The notes under the pieces are model-generated. The model was not told the DNA's origin. It made no database searches and worked only from the letters and a program-made list of their open reading frames with translations. 64,000 bases of DNA from contig NZ_DS022276.1 in assembly GCF_000153725.1 (NCBI RefSeq), positions 3,581,222 to 3,645,221 on the forward strand, read 5' to 3'. Of the stretch, positions 8,063 to 16,839 are shown one piece after another. The position numbers were made by a program, and so were the translations under genes. Numbering within the stretch: position 1 is the stretch's first letter; each line of letters begins with the position of its first letter. This stretch comes from Salipiger bermudensis HTCC2601. GTDB lineage: Bacteria > Pseudomonadota > Alphaproteobacteria > Rhodobacterales > Rhodobacteraceae.

Positions 8063-10278
8063 TGTCGCTGATCAATCCCGATGACAGCCTGGAACGGCAG
8101 AACCAGAAGTTGCTGCGGATCGTCGAGACGCTGATGAACCATGTCGAGCATGGCAATGGCCAGTCCGGCGAGGCCTATGCCCAGTTCGAACGCGCCGCCC
8201 TGCTGGAAAAGCGGGTCCGCGAGCGCACGCTCGAGCTTGAGCGCACGCTCAACCTGCTGCACGATTCGAACGCCCAGCTTGCCCAGGCCCACGAGGAGAC
8301 CGAGACCGCGCGGCGCAACCTCGCCGACGCCATCGAGACGATCTCGGAGGGCTTCGCCCTGTTCGACGGCGACGACGTGCTGGTGATGTGCAACTCGCGC
8401 TTCTGCCGCGATTTCCGCGACACCGTGCGCGATCTGCGCCCGGGGCTGTCCTTCGAGGGCTACGTGCGCCATGTCAGCCGCTCGCGGCACCTGTCACTGC
8501 CCGAGGGGCTGTCGCCCGACGCCTGGGCGGCGGACCGGATGCGCAAGCATACCGACCGGCGGGTCATGTTCAACGTGCGCCACGGACAGGACCGCTGGCT
8601 GCAGGTCTCGGAACACCGCACCGCCAATGGCGGCACGGTGATCCTGCAGACCGACGTGACCGACATCATCCGGCTCGAGCGGCAGGAACGGCTCAAACTC
8701 AAGGACAAGCAGACGCGGATGATCCGCGCCACGCTCGATCATCTCGACCAGGGGGTCTGCATCTTCGACGAGGGCGCGCATCTGGTGGCGTGGAACGAGA
8801 AGATCGGGACCTTGATGAACCTGCCCGCACGGCGGCTGCATCTGGGCGCCTCCTTCGACGGGCTGATGGAACAGGTCGAGCAGAATTTCCGCTTCTCACA
8901 GGAGAGCGACCGCGACCTGTTCCGAAGCTGGACCGAGCGCGGCGGCCGTCGTGGTCCGATCAGCTTCGAGCTCAGCCGCGACGGCGGCATCGTGCTGCGC
9001 TTCTTCGGGCGCGGTATGCCCGATGGCGGTTTCCTGTTCTCCTGCACCGACGTCACCGCCGAGCGCGAGGCCGCGCGCCGCCTGACCGAGGTCAACGAGA
9101 TGCTCGAGCAGCGCGTGATGGAGCGCACGCTCGAGCTCGAAGACGCGCTCTCGGCCGCCGAGCGCGCCAACGCCTCGAAGTCGCGCTTCGTGGCGGCGGC
9201 GAGCCACGATCTCCTGCAGCCGCTCTCTGCGGCCAAGCTGTTCATCTCGTCGCTCTCGGAGAAAAGCGCAGATGCCGGCGACAAGGCGGTGCTCGACAAG
9301 GCGGAGTCGGCGCTGACCTCGGCGGAACAGCTGATCGACGCGCTGCTCGACATCTCCAAGCTGGAATCCGACGGGCTGAAGTTCGACATCCGCCCGGTGG
9401 CGCTGCGCGAGATCTTCTCGCGTCTGCGCGACGAGATGGAGGTTCTGGCCGCCCGCAAGGGACTGAAATTGCGGATGATAGACAGCGACCTGACCGTCGA
9501 GACCGACCCGGCCTACCTGCGCCGGGTGGTGCAGAACCTCGTGGCCAACGCCATCCGCTACACCGAAACCGGACGCGTGGTGATCGGTGTGCGCCGCCGC
9601 GGCGGCACCGCCCGGATCGAGGTCTGGGACACCGGGCCGGGCATCGCAGAGGAGGACCAGTCGGCGATCTTCGAAGAGTTCCGCCGCCTCGACACACGAG
9701 CCTCGAGCAATGACGGCCTGGGGCTCGGCCTCGCCATCGTCGAGCGCGCCTGCGCAAGGCTGGGGCACCCGCTGGGCCTCTGGTCCGAGCCCGGGCGCGG
9801 CTCGTGCTTCATGGTGAGCCTGCCGGTCGTGGGCAGCAGCGCGCCGGCGCGGCCCGCGGCGCTTGGGCCGGCACGCCCGCAGGGCCTGGCTCAGGCGGGG
9901 CTGATCGTGCTGCTGGTGGAGAACGATCCGCAGCTGCGCCGCGCGATGACGGTGCTGATGGAGAGCTGGGGGGTGAACGTGATCGAGGCCGAGGATGCGG
10001 TCAGCGCGCTCGACCTGCTGGCGGATCTCGAGATCGTGCCGGATGCGCTGCTGCTCGACTACCAACTCGGCGCCGGCATGTCCGGCACACAGCTCTTCGG
10101 CGAGATCACCACCCGCATGGGCCGCCTGCCCTGCGCCATCGTCTCGGCGGACCGGTCGGAGGCGCTGCGCGAGGCCTGCGCGGCCCTTCAGATCGAGCTC
10201 TTGTCGAAGCCGGTCGACCGGCACCGGCTGGGCCGGTTCTTCGACGCGGTGGTGCGCGGCACGCTGGCGGCGGAGTGA
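8062..10278 (+). CDS. Hybrid sensor histidine kinase (NahK-like)
   Basis: The 738-aa soluble kinase has an N-terminal coiled coil (about 10-95), two PAS domains (about 90-215 and 225-345), a second coiled coil, a HisKA domain with phospho-His382 in ASHDLLQPLSA, a HATPase_c domain (NLVANAIRYTETG, WDTGPGIAEED, GLGLGLAIV) and a C-terminal receiver with Asp666 in LLLDYQLGAG. There is no transmembrane segment, so input must be cytosolic, most simply the FIST protein encoded just upstream. The SHDLLQPL H-box and the PAS-PAS-HK-REC order are those of NahK. No phosphotransfer (Hpt) gene is adjacent, so relay to the LuxR regulator would need an Hpt encoded elsewhere or direct transfer. Confidence 0.9.
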   Translation: MSLINPDDSLERQNQKLLRIVETLMNHVEHGNGQSGEAYAQFERAALLEKRVRERTLELERTLNLLHDSNAQLAQAHEETETARRNLADAIETISEGFALFDGDDVLVMCNSRFCRDFRDTVRDLRPGLSFEGYVRHVSRSRHLSLPEGLSPDAWAADRMRKHTDRRVMFNVRHGQDRWLQVSEHRTANGGTVILQTDVTDIIRLERQERLKLKDKQTRMIRATLDHLDQGVCIFDEGAHLVAWNEKIGTLMNLPARRLHLGASFDGLMEQVEQNFRFSQESDRDLFRSWTERGGRRGPISFELSRDGGIVLRFFGRGMPDGGFLFSCTDVTAEREAARRLTEVNEMLEQRVMERTLELEDALSAAERANASKSRFVAAASHDLLQPLSAAKLFISSLSEKSADAGDKAVLDKAESALTSAEQLIDALLDISKLESDGLKFDIRPVALREIFSRLRDEMEVLAARKGLKLRMIDSDLTVETDPAYLRRVVQNLVANAIRYTETGRVVIGVRRRGGTARIEVWDTGPGIAEEDQSAIFEEFRRLDTRASSNDGLGLGLAIVERACARLGHPLGLWSEPGRGSCFMVSLPVVGSSAPARPAALGPARPQGLAQAGLIVLLVENDPQLRRAMTVLMESWGVNVIEAEDAVSALDLLADLEIVPDALLLDYQLGAGMSGTQLFGEITTRMGRLPCAIVSADRSEALREACAALQIELLSKPVDRHRLGRFFDAVVRGTLAAE

Positions 10279-10285
10279 GCGGCGT

Positions 10286-11869
10286 TCAGCGTGCCTTGAA
10301 AAGTCCGCCGAGAATGCCGCGCACAAGCCGCTTGCCGGTGGTGCCCGAAAGCTCCTTGAGCACCGCCTGCCCCAGCGCCTCACCGATGGAGTTCGGCGCG
10401 CTGTAGCGGCTGGAGCGCGCTTTGCTCGCGGTCTTGCGCATCGGCTTGGCACGCGGGGTGGGATCGTAGCGCCGCGCGCGGTTGTACTCGCGGATCATGT
10501 CGCCGGCGTCCCCGGTCTCTGGCCGGTCCGCTGCGGCGCGCTCTGCCTCCTCCGCTGCCTGCGCCGCCTCATCGGCCCGTGCCTTGAGGATCTCGTAGGC
10601 CGAATGCCGGTCGAGCGGCGTGTCGTATGTCTTGCCCATTGGCGAGGCCGCCAGCACCGCCGCGCGCTCCTCAGCCGTGATCGGCCCAAGCTGCGACGAG
10701 GGCGGTCGGATCAGGGTCCGCTGCACGATGCCCGGCACGCCCTTCTCCTGCAGCATCGAGGTCACCGCCTCTCCGGTGCCGACCTCACGGATCGCCACCT
10801 CGGTGTCGAAGGCGGGGTTCGGGCGATAGGTCTCGGCCGCCTGCCGCAGGGCCTTCTTGTCGCGTGCGGTGAAGGCGCGCAGCGCGTGCTGCACCCGGTT
10901 GCCGAGTTGCCCGAGAATGTCCTCGGGGATGTCGTCGGGGTTCTGGGTGATGAAATACACCCCCACCCCCTTGGAGCGGATCAGCCGCGCCACCTGCTCG
11001 ACCTTGTCGACCAGCGCCTTTGGTGCGTCGTCGAACAAAAGATGCGCCTCGTCGAAGAAGAACACCAGCTTCGGCTTGTCGGGATTGCCGACCTCGGGCA
11101 GCTCCTCGAAAAGCTCCGACAGCAACCACAGCAGGAACGTGGCGTAGAGCCTGGGGGCGCCCATCAGCGCGTCGGCGGCAAGGATGTTGACGTGGCCACG
11201 CCCGTCCGGGGCGCAACGCATCAAGTCCGCCAGCGCCAGCGCCGGCTCGCCGAAGAGCCTGTCGCCGCCCTGGTTCTCGAGCACCAGGAGCCGGCGCTGG
11301 ATCGCACCGATCGAGGCGGTCGAGACGTTGCCATAGCGAAGCGACAGCTCTTTCGCGTTCTCGCCGACCCAGACCAAAAGCGCCTGCAGGTCCTTGAGAT
11401 CCAGAAGCGGGAGCCCCTGCTCGTCCGATAGCCGGAAGGCGATGTTGAGCACGCCCTCCTGCGCATCGGTCAGCTCGAGCAGTCGCGCCAGCAAGAGCGG
11501 CCCCATCTCGGCCACGGTGGTGCGCACCGGGTGGCCCTGCGCGCCGAACAGGTCCCAGAACACCGCCGGGAAGGCGGCATAGGTGAAGTCGTCGAAACCG
11601 ATCGTGGCATTGCGCTTGGCAAAGGCCTCATGCAGCTCGCCCTCCGCGCTGCCGGCTTTGCACAGCCCCGAGAGATCCCCCTTCACATCGGCAAGGAAGA
11701 CCGGAACGCCGGCGGCCGAGAAGCCTTCGGCGAGGATCTGCAGCGTCACCGTCTTGCCGGTGCCGGTGGCGCCCGCGATCAGCCCGTGCCGATTTGCGTA
11801 TTTCAGCGCCAGATGCTGCTTGTCGCCGTAGCCCTCTCCGCCACCGCCTAAAAAAACGCCACTCTCCAT
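10286..11869 (-). CDS. DUF853 (YjgR-like) HerA-type ATPase
   Basis: The 527-aa protein belongs to the DUF853/YjgR branch of the HerA-FtsK ATPases. It has a Walker A motif GATGTGKTV near residue 33 and a Walker B motif [12 protein letters not shown] in the middle. [31 protein letters not shown] and FTARDKKAL are characteristic of the family. The start at 11869 has GGAGG seven bases upstream. The C-terminal 80 residues are basic and low in complexity before a conserved-looking end. The biochemical role of this family is not established. It converges with the hybrid kinase gene with an 8-bp gap. Confidence 0.88.
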   Translation of the reverse strand: MESGVFLGGGGEGYGDKQHLALKYANRHGLIAGATGTGKTVTLQILAEGFSAAGVPVFLADVKGDLSGLCKAGSAEGELHEAFAKRNATIGFDDFTYAAFPAVFWDLFGAQGHPVRTTVAEMGPLLLARLLELTDAQEGVLNIAFRLSDEQGLPLLDLKDLQALLVWVGENAKELSLRYGNVSTASIGAIQRRLLVLENQGGDRLFGEPALALADLMRCAPDGRGHVNILAADALMGAPRLYATFLLWLLSELFEELPEVGNPDKPKLVFFFDEAHLLFDDAPKALVDKVEQVARLIRSKGVGVYFITQNPDDIPEDILGQLGNRVQHALRAFTARDKKALRQAAETYRPNPAFDTEVAIREVGTGEAVTSMLQEKGVPGIVQRTLIRPPSSQLGPITAEERAAVLAASPMGKTYDTPLDRHSAYEILKARADEAAQAAEEAERAAADRPETGDAGDMIREYNRARRYDPTPRAKPMRKTASKARSSRYSAPNSIGEALGQAVLKELSGTTGKRLVRGILGGLFKAR

Positions 11870-11989
11870 GCCGGACCTCCACGCGCGTGCGCCTCGACCA
11901 TACAATCTTAACCTTTTGAGGCCAGTATCTTTTTTGCCCGGGGCATCATGTCCTCTCCTGCTTCGGGCAGACTTCCTCCCTGTCAGACT

Positions 11990-12016
11990 GGCCGCGCTCT
12001 CGGGCGCGGCCTTTTT
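11990..12016 (+). terminator. Rho-independent terminator, plus strand
   Basis: A perfect 8-bp stem ggccgcgc-tctcgg-gcgcggcc is followed by five T on the plus strand. The nearest upstream gene (DUF853) is on the other strand, so this terminator implies a short plus-strand transcript starting after about 11880, possibly a small RNA with pyrimidine-rich loops. Confidence 0.6.
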
Positions 12017-12051
12017 ATGCAGTTGTGATCGCGCTGACGTGAGAAACCCTG

Positions 12052-12080
12052 TTGACCGCCTCATGAGAGTTTCGTAGCGT
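12052..12080 (+). promoter_or_regulatory. Possible promoter for the IalB-gene leader
   Basis: TTGACC at 12052-12057 and TAGCGT at 12075-12080 are 17 bases apart. The -35 box is good and the -10 box is weak. A start near 12087 would give a leader that meets the hairpin at 12125-12152 before the gene at 12271. Confidence 0.4.
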
Positions 12081-12124
12081 TCGGCCAATGACAAAGCCGG
12101 CCGGTCCGGCAGGGAGCAAGGGGG

Positions 12125-12152
12125 AAGGGACCATCTGGTCCCTTTTCTCTTT
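12125..12152 (+). terminator. Leader hairpin with U-rich tail
   Basis: The perfect inverted repeat aagggacca-tc-tggtccctt is followed by ttctctttt on the plus strand. Lying 119 bp before the IalB-family start, it could be an attenuator of that gene or the end of a separate RNA of about 65 nt. A second small hairpin (gccgg-ccggt-ccggc) lies upstream at about 12096-12110. Confidence 0.5.
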
Positions 12153-12270
12153 TGTTCCACCGGCTTGCGGCTTCCCGCCATTGTGTCCGGGGCGCGGCAA
12201 TTCCGGCCTGACACCGCGTCGGCGCCGTGATACTCGGACGAGGACTCATGACCATTCCGAGGGAGTTTCC

Positions 12271-12924
12271 ATGACCAGACTGCTTTCCGCCCTGTGGGCC
12301 CTGCCGCTCGTGGCCGGCCTCTCTGCCGCACCGGCATTTGCCCAGGACAGCGCGCAGTCCTCCGAGCAGCCAGCAGAACAGCCCGCTGAACAGTCGCAGA
12401 GCCCCATCGGCGGTGCGCTGAGCATGGGGGAATCCGACGCTGACGCCACCCCCGGCAACCCGCAGGCCGAGACCTACACCAAGTCGACCCACGGCGACTG
12501 GGACGTGCAGTGCCTGCGCGTGCCCGAGGGCACCAACGCCGAGGACCCCTGCCAGATGTACCAGCTTCTCAAGGACGAGAACGGTGGTGACGTGGCCGAA
12601 GTCAGCGTGTTCCGCCTGCAAAACGGTGGCCAGGTCGTCGCCGGCGGCACCTTTGTCGTGCCGCTCGAGACGCTGCTGACCCAAAAGCTCTCCATCTCCG
12701 TCGATGGCGGTCAGGCCAAGCGCTACGATTTCTCGTTCTGCACGCAGGTTGGCTGCTATGCGCGCGTGGGCTTCACCGCCGACGACATCGCCCGCTTCAA
12801 GGCCGGCAGCGCCGCAACGGTCGCCATCGTGCCCGCGCTGGCACCCGACCAGCGCGTCGAGCTCGAGATGTCGCTGTCGGGCTTCACCGCGGGCTTCGAC
12901 GAGACCTCCGAGCTGCGCCAGTAA
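12271..12924 (+). CDS. Invasion-associated locus B (IalB) family protein
   Basis: The 217-aa exported protein has a signal peptide ([17 protein letters not shown], cleavage after AFA), a Gln/Glu/Ser-rich low-complexity linker (about 25-60) and an IalB domain from about residue 70 beginning [13 protein letters not shown]. Four cysteines (VQCLRV, DPCQMY, FSFC and VGCYARV) can form the two disulfides expected in the periplasm. IalB proteins were first linked to erythrocyte invasion in Bartonella but are widespread in free-living alphaproteobacteria with no clear role. The start has GGGAG six bases upstream. Upstream leader hairpins suggest possible attenuation. Confidence 0.85.
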   Translation: MTRLLSALWALPLVAGLSAAPAFAQDSAQSSEQPAEQPAEQSQSPIGGALSMGESDADATPGNPQAETYTKSTHGDWDVQCLRVPEGTNAEDPCQMYQLLKDENGGDVAEVSVFRLQNGGQVVAGGTFVVPLETLLTQKLSISVDGGQAKRYDFSFCTQVGCYARVGFTADDIARFKAGSAATVAIVPALAPDQRVELEMSLSGFTAGFDETSELRQ

Positions 12925-12953
12925 GCGCGACCTGACACGGACCAGAAACAAAA

Positions 12954-12978
12954 GGGCCGCGGGAACATCCCGCGGCCA
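12954..12978. terminator. Hairpin between convergent ialB-like gene and lpxB
   Basis: The inverted repeat ggccgcggg-aacat-cccgcggcc is flanked by aaaag on the left and attttc on the right. It can therefore act on the plus strand after the IalB-family gene and possibly on the minus strand after lpxB. Confidence 0.6.
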
Positions 12979-13003
12979 TTTTCATGAGCCCCGGCCGGGC
13001 GGC

Positions 13004-14161
13004 TCAGCCCCGCCCCAGCCCCTCCAGCACCGCCTGCGCAGCGCGGTCGCCCGGGTGCGGGCCACCGCGGCCCAGCCGCTCCATGGTCAGCGCCATCGCT
13101 TCGACCTGCGCCTGCGGCGCCTCGAGCACGGACAGCAGCGCATCGGCGATCGGGGCGGGACGGCATGCCTTTCCGATGAACTCAGGGACGGCGCGGGTCT
13201 CGGACACGAGGTTGACCAACGTCACCGTGTCGACTAGCAGCATCCGCCCGATGATCTCGCGCGAGAGCCAGCCCATGTCATAGGCCACCACCATCGGCGT
13301 GCCGGCCGCGGCCAGCTCGAGCGAGACCGTGCCAGACGCCGCGAGCGCTACGTCGGAGGCGGCGAAGGCAGCGCGCTTCTCGGCGGCCATATCCTCACCC
13401 AGCTTGCGCGGGTCGAGGACCAGCGGCGGCTCCGCCCAGCCTGCGCAGAGCTCTTCGACCATCGGTGCCACCGGGGCTGCGGCGGGCAGGACGAAGCGCA
13501 GATCCGGGCGTTCCTGCTGCAACCGAGCGACCACGTCCCCGAAGACCGGCGCGAGGCGCGACACCTCGGAGCGGCGCGAGCCAGGCAGGATCAGCGCGAC
13601 GGGCGCGTCTCCAAGATCGTGGCGCTGGCGGAAGGCCGCAACGTCATCGTCGCCGGCCTGCGGCTCGGTCACCACCGGGTGGCCGACAAAATCGCAGCGC
13701 ATCCCGGCGGCTTCCATGTAGGGCGGCTCGAAGGGCAGCAGCGCCAGCACCTGATCGACATGGCGCGCCATCTTGGTGGCGCGCTTCGGACGCCACGCCC
13801 AGACCGTGGGCGCCACGTAATGCACCACGCGGATGTCGGAGCGCGCCTTGACGAGCTCGGCCACCCGCAGCGAGAATTCCGGCAGGTCGACGGTGATCAG
13901 CACGTCCGGCTTGGCGGCGATGATCGCCTCGGCGGTCTCGCGGATGCGGGCCTTGAGCTTGCCGTACTGGCGCAGGATCTCGGTGATCCCCATGACCGAG
14001 ATCTCGTCCATGGGAAACAGGCTCTCGAGTCCCTGCCCGATCATCCGCTCGCCGCCGATACCGGTGAACTGGACCTCGGGCACCCTGGCCTTGAGACCCT
14101 CCATCAGCGACGCGCCGAGCTTGTCGCCCGAGGGCTCGCCTGCCGTGATATAAACCTTCAT
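13004..14161 (-). CDS. lpxB: Lipid-A-disaccharide synthase
   Basis: The 385-aa glycosyltransferase (GT19) joins UDP-2,3-diacylglucosamine with lipid X to form the lipid A disaccharide on the cytoplasmic side of the inner membrane. The N-terminus MKVYITAGEPSGDKLGASLM is the family signature, followed by GIGGERM, VLITVDLPEFSLRVA, HYVAPTVWAW and LPFEP. The 3' part has LPGSRRSEVSRL and SGTVSLELAAAGTPMVVAY. The start overlaps the lpxI stop by four bases (ATGA), so translation is coupled. It is the last gene of the fabZ-lpxA-lpxI-lpxB run. Confidence 0.97.
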   Translation of the reverse strand: MKVYITAGEPSGDKLGASLMEGLKARVPEVQFTGIGGERMIGQGLESLFPMDEISVMGITEILRQYGKLKARIRETAEAIIAAKPDVLITVDLPEFSLRVAELVKARSDIRVVHYVAPTVWAWRPKRATKMARHVDQVLALLPFEPPYMEAAGMRCDFVGHPVVTEPQAGDDDVAAFRQRHDLGDAPVALILPGSRRSEVSRLAPVFGDVVARLQQERPDLRFVLPAAAPVAPMVEELCAGWAEPPLVLDPRKLGEDMAAEKRAAFAASDVALAASGTVSLELAAAGTPMVVAYDMGWLSREIIGRMLLVDTVTLVNLVSETRAVPEFIGKACRPAPIADALLSVLEAPQAQVEAMALTMERLGRGGPHPGDRAAQAVLEGLGRG

Positions 14162-14943
14162 GCGTCGCGCTCCCGCACCCAGAGAAACAGCCCGGCGGCG
14201 TCGAGCGCCTCGATCATCGCGGGCCGGTCGACCGTCATCACGCCGCCTGCTGAAAGCACGATGCCCGAGAGCCCCGCCCGGACGGCACCCTCAGCCGTGC
14301 GGGGGCCGACCACCGGCAGATCGGCGCGATGGTCCTGCCCCGGCTTCTCGGCCTTGTAGAGCACGCCGCCAGCGGCGGCCTCGAGCGAGTCGATCATCGC
14401 ATCGGTGCCGGCCTCGTCCTCGCGGGCCAGCACCGCGCCGTCTCGGATCACGCAGGCCTGCCCGAAATCGCGTGCGCCCTGCTCGCGACTGACCTGATCG
14501 CCCAGCCGTGCCGCGCCGATGTCGGCGGCCCCGGGCTGCACCTGCGTCAGAACGCCTGAAGGTGGCAGCAGGTCAGGGGCGGCCTCGTGCGCCCCCACGA
14601 CCTCGAACCCCGCGCCCTCGAGCAGACCGATGACAATTCGCAGCGCCCCATCGTCGCCGCGCTTCAACGCACGACGAAAGGCCGGCAGCATCAGCACAGT
14701 GCGCCAATCGAGCTGGGTCAGCCGGATCTCGGGACGCGCAACGCGGCCGACCATGCAGATCCGGGTCACGCCGCGCTTTCGTAGCCAGTGCAGGAAGCTG
14801 CCCAGCGTCTCGATCCGGAAGCTGCGGTCGACCGCAAGCCCCTCGGGCATATGCGGCTCGAGCGCGCAGATCAGAGGGCGCTCCGGGCAGGCGTCGGCCA
14901 CCGCGCGGGGCAAGGCGCCCTGCCCTGCGATCAGCGCCAGCAT
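14158..14943 (-). CDS. lpxI: UDP-2,3-diacylglucosamine pyrophosphatase
   Basis: The 261-aa protein is of the LpxI (former DUF1009) family, which hydrolyses UDP-2,3-diacylglucosamine to lipid X and replaces LpxH in most alphaproteobacteria. MLALIAGQGALPRAVADA is the family N-terminus; the catalytic domain carries GQACVIRDGAVLAREDEAGTDAMID and ends TVDRPAMIEALDAAGLFLWV. It lies between lpxA and lpxB with four bases to the upstream gene and a four-base overlap with the downstream gene, so the substrate passes through enzymes made from one mRNA. Confidence 0.95.
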   Translation of the reverse strand: MLALIAGQGALPRAVADACPERPLICALEPHMPEGLAVDRSFRIETLGSFLHWLRKRGVTRICMVGRVARPEIRLTQLDWRTVLMLPAFRRALKRGDDGALRIVIGLLEGAGFEVVGAHEAAPDLLPPSGVLTQVQPGAADIGAARLGDQVSREQGARDFGQACVIRDGAVLAREDEAGTDAMIDSLEAAAGGVLYKAEKPGQDHRADLPVVGPRTAEGAVRAGLSGIVLSAGGVMTVDRPAMIEALDAAGLFLWVRERDA

Positions 14944-14947
14944 GCGC

Positions 14948-15736
14948 TCAGCCCGGGGTCAGGAAATGACGATCACTGTCGCCGAGGATGAAATCGACGA
15001 TCTCGCGCACATGCTCGCTTTGGGTCTCGTCACCGAGCCGCTTGGCGCGGTCGGCAAACGCCCCCTCGCCCTGCGCAAGCATCTGGAACGCGGCGCGCAG
15101 TGCGGTGATGTCGGCCCGGCTCACGCCGCGGCGCTTGAGCCCCACGAGGTTGAGCCCGTCGAGCTTGCCGCGCGGCGCCTGCACGAGGCCGTAGGGGATC
15201 ACGTCGTTGGTGACCATGGTCACCGCGCCGATGATCGCGCCCTGCCCGATGCGCACCCACTGGTGCACGCCCGAAAGCCCGCCGACGATGACATCATCGG
15301 CGATCACGCAATGCCCGGCCACGGCGGAGTTGTTGACCAGGATCACCCGGTCGCCAACCTGCACGTCATGCGCGACGTGGCAGCCGGCCATGAACAGACC
15401 GTCATCGCCGACGCTGGTCACCCCGCCACCGCCCTCGGTGCCGGAATTCATCGTGACATGCTCGCGGATGCGGTTGCGCTTGCCGATCACAAGACTGGTG
15501 CTCTCGCCGCGGAACTTGAGGTCCTGCGGGATCTCGCCGATCACCGCGAAGGGAAACACCACGGTCTCCTCTCCGATCTCGGTCTTGCCGGTGACCACGA
15601 CGTGTGATTTCAGCTCGACGCGCGGGCCGAGAACGACCTCGGGGCCGACATGGCAGAACGGGCCGATGATGCAGCCCTCGCCGATCTGCGCCCCGTCCTC
15701 GACGATGGCGCCGGGATGGATCTGTGTCTCGGTCAC
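14948..15736 (-). CDS. lpxA: Acyl-ACP:UDP-GlcNAc O-acyltransferase
   Basis: The 262-aa enzyme performs the first step of lipid A synthesis, transferring a 3-hydroxyacyl chain to UDP-GlcNAc. It shows the left-handed beta-helix hexapeptide repeats ([20 protein letters not shown] onward), the catalytic His region [14 protein letters not shown] and the C-terminal helical part. The start is GTG at 15736, overlapping the fabZ stop by four bases (GTGA); a longer frame from 15901 would run through fabZ and is not credible. LpxD, often encoded beside fabZ in other bacteria, is absent from this block. Confidence 0.95.
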   Translation of the reverse strand: MTETQIHPGAIVEDGAQIGEGCIIGPFCHVGPEVVLGPRVELKSHVVVTGKTEIGEETVVFPFAVIGEIPQDLKFRGESTSLVIGKRNRIREHVTMNSGTEGGGGVTSVGDDGLFMAGCHVAHDVQVGDRVILVNNSAVAGHCVIADDVIVGGLSGVHQWVRIGQGAIIGAVTMVTNDVIPYGLVQAPRGKLDGLNLVGLKRRGVSRADITALRAAFQMLAQGEGAFADRAKRLGDETQSEHVREIVDFILGDSDRHFLTPG

Positions 15737-16194
15737 GTCGGCAGGTCCATCATCGCGGTGAACTCGACCTCGCAGGCCATTTCGCCCTCGACCTCGGCCA
15801 CGCCGCCGAATTTCCAGACCTTGCCGCCGGGCTTGCCGCGCAGCGTGGTGAGGTTCATGCGCAGTTGGTCGCCCGGCACCACCATGCGGCGGAACTTGCA
15901 CTTGTCGATGGCCATGAAATAGACCTTCAGGTCCTTGTCCGCGAGATCGAGCGCGGTGCCCACCATCACGGCGGCGGTCTGCGCCATGGCCTCGGCGATG
16001 GTCACGCCCGGCATGATCGGCTGGCCCGGAAAGTGGCCCTGGAAATGCGGCTCGTTCATGGTCACATTCTTGATGCCGACCGCCGACTTGTAGCCGTCGA
16101 TCTCGACCACCCGGTCAACCAGGAGGAACGGGTAACGGTGCGGCAGAATGCGCTGGATCAGCTGGATATCCGCGGTGAGCAACGTGTCGGTCAT
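15733..16194 (-). CDS. fabZ: 3-hydroxyacyl-ACP dehydratase
   Basis: The 153-aa hot-dog-fold enzyme dehydrates 3-hydroxyacyl-ACP in fatty acid elongation and competes with LpxA for the same acyl-ACP pool. [13 protein letters not shown] and the active-site motif [19 protein letters not shown] (catalytic His and Glu) are present. The start at 16194 has an AGGAAA site; an upstream ATG at 16251 would add a non-conserved leader. It follows skp after about 70 bp and overlaps lpxA. Confidence 0.97.
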   Translation of the reverse strand: MTDTLLTADIQLIQRILPHRYPFLLVDRVVEIDGYKSAVGIKNVTMNEPHFQGHFPGQPIMPGVTIAEAMAQTAAVMVGTALDLADKDLKVYFMAIDKCKFRRMVVPGDQLRMNLTTLRGKPGGKVWKFGGVAEVEGEMACEVEFTAMMDLPT

Positions 16195-16265
16195 GGTGTT
16201 TTCCTGTCGATCTGTCGCCCCGTCCCTAGCAACAGCGGCGTGACGGGGCAAGCGTCGAGGCCAGA

Positions 16266-16838
16266 TCAGGGCTGAGCCGGAGCCTCGGACGCCTCGGACC
16301 CATCGCCGATCTCGGCGTCGATGCGGGCGATGGCCGCGTCGGTGATGTCGATCACGTCGGCCGAGAGAAACAGCGAGCGCTTCTCGAGGATCACCACGGC
16401 ACCGGCCTCGCGCATGATCTGTTCGATCACCGGCTCAGAGGCCGTGATGAACTCGCGGCGAAGCCGTTCGGAGAGTTCGCCGACCGCACGGGCCTTGGCG
16501 TCCTGTTCACGGCGCAGCCCCTGCACCTTCTGATCGAACGCATCCGCGAGCGCACGGAACTCCATCGGGTCGAGTGTTGCGCGCTTCTCGGTAAGCTCGC
16601 GCTCCTCCGACGTAAGCTCGGCCTCGATGCGGCGGTTCTCGGCGGCGATCTCGGTCCCCTCCTGCTCGAGCCTCTCGGCCACCCGCTCGCCATACGCGCT
16701 CTCGGCGAACAGCCGGTCGAACTCGATCGTGAGAAAGTCGCTTTCGACGATGCCGGGATCCGCGCCCTGTGCGGACGCGGCCCCTGCGGCCAATCCGAGG
16801 CCGAGCGCGAGGACGAGATGCCTCAGGGCCCGGATCAT
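16266..16838 (-). CDS. skp: OmpH/Skp family periplasmic chaperone
   Basis: The 190-aa protein has a signal peptide ([20 protein letters not shown], cleavage after ASA), followed by an OmpH domain dominated by charged coiled-coil helix (about 45-130), as in Skp, the trimeric holdase for unfolded outer membrane proteins. The C-terminal tail is acidic ([13 protein letters not shown]). It starts one base after the bamA stop, so chaperone and insertase are made together. The family assignment is firm; detailed function is inferred from Skp. Confidence 0.88.
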   Translation of the reverse strand: MIRALRHLVLALGLGLAAGAASAQGADPGIVESDFLTIEFDRLFAESAYGERVAERLEQEGTEIAAENRRIEAELTSEERELTEKRATLDPMEFRALADAFDQKVQGLRREQDAKARAVGELSERLRREFITASEPVIEQIMREAGAVVILEKRSLFLSADVIDITDAAIARIDAEIGDGSEASEAPAQP

Positions 16839-16839
16839 C

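Larger units (their letters stand above)
11870..12270. other. Gap with two plus-strand terminator-like hairpins
   Basis: No convincing protein gene lies here. Two plus-strand hairpins with U-runs are listed separately (11990-12016 and 12125-12152). The segment 11937-11989 is rich in pyrimidine blocks (tcctctcc, cttcctccc) resembling the anti-Shine-Dalgarno loops of some alphaproteobacterial sRNAs, but I find no good promoter for it. A TTGACC-17-TAGCGT promoter candidate at 12052-12080 could drive a leader for the IalB gene at 12271. Confidence 0.4.
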
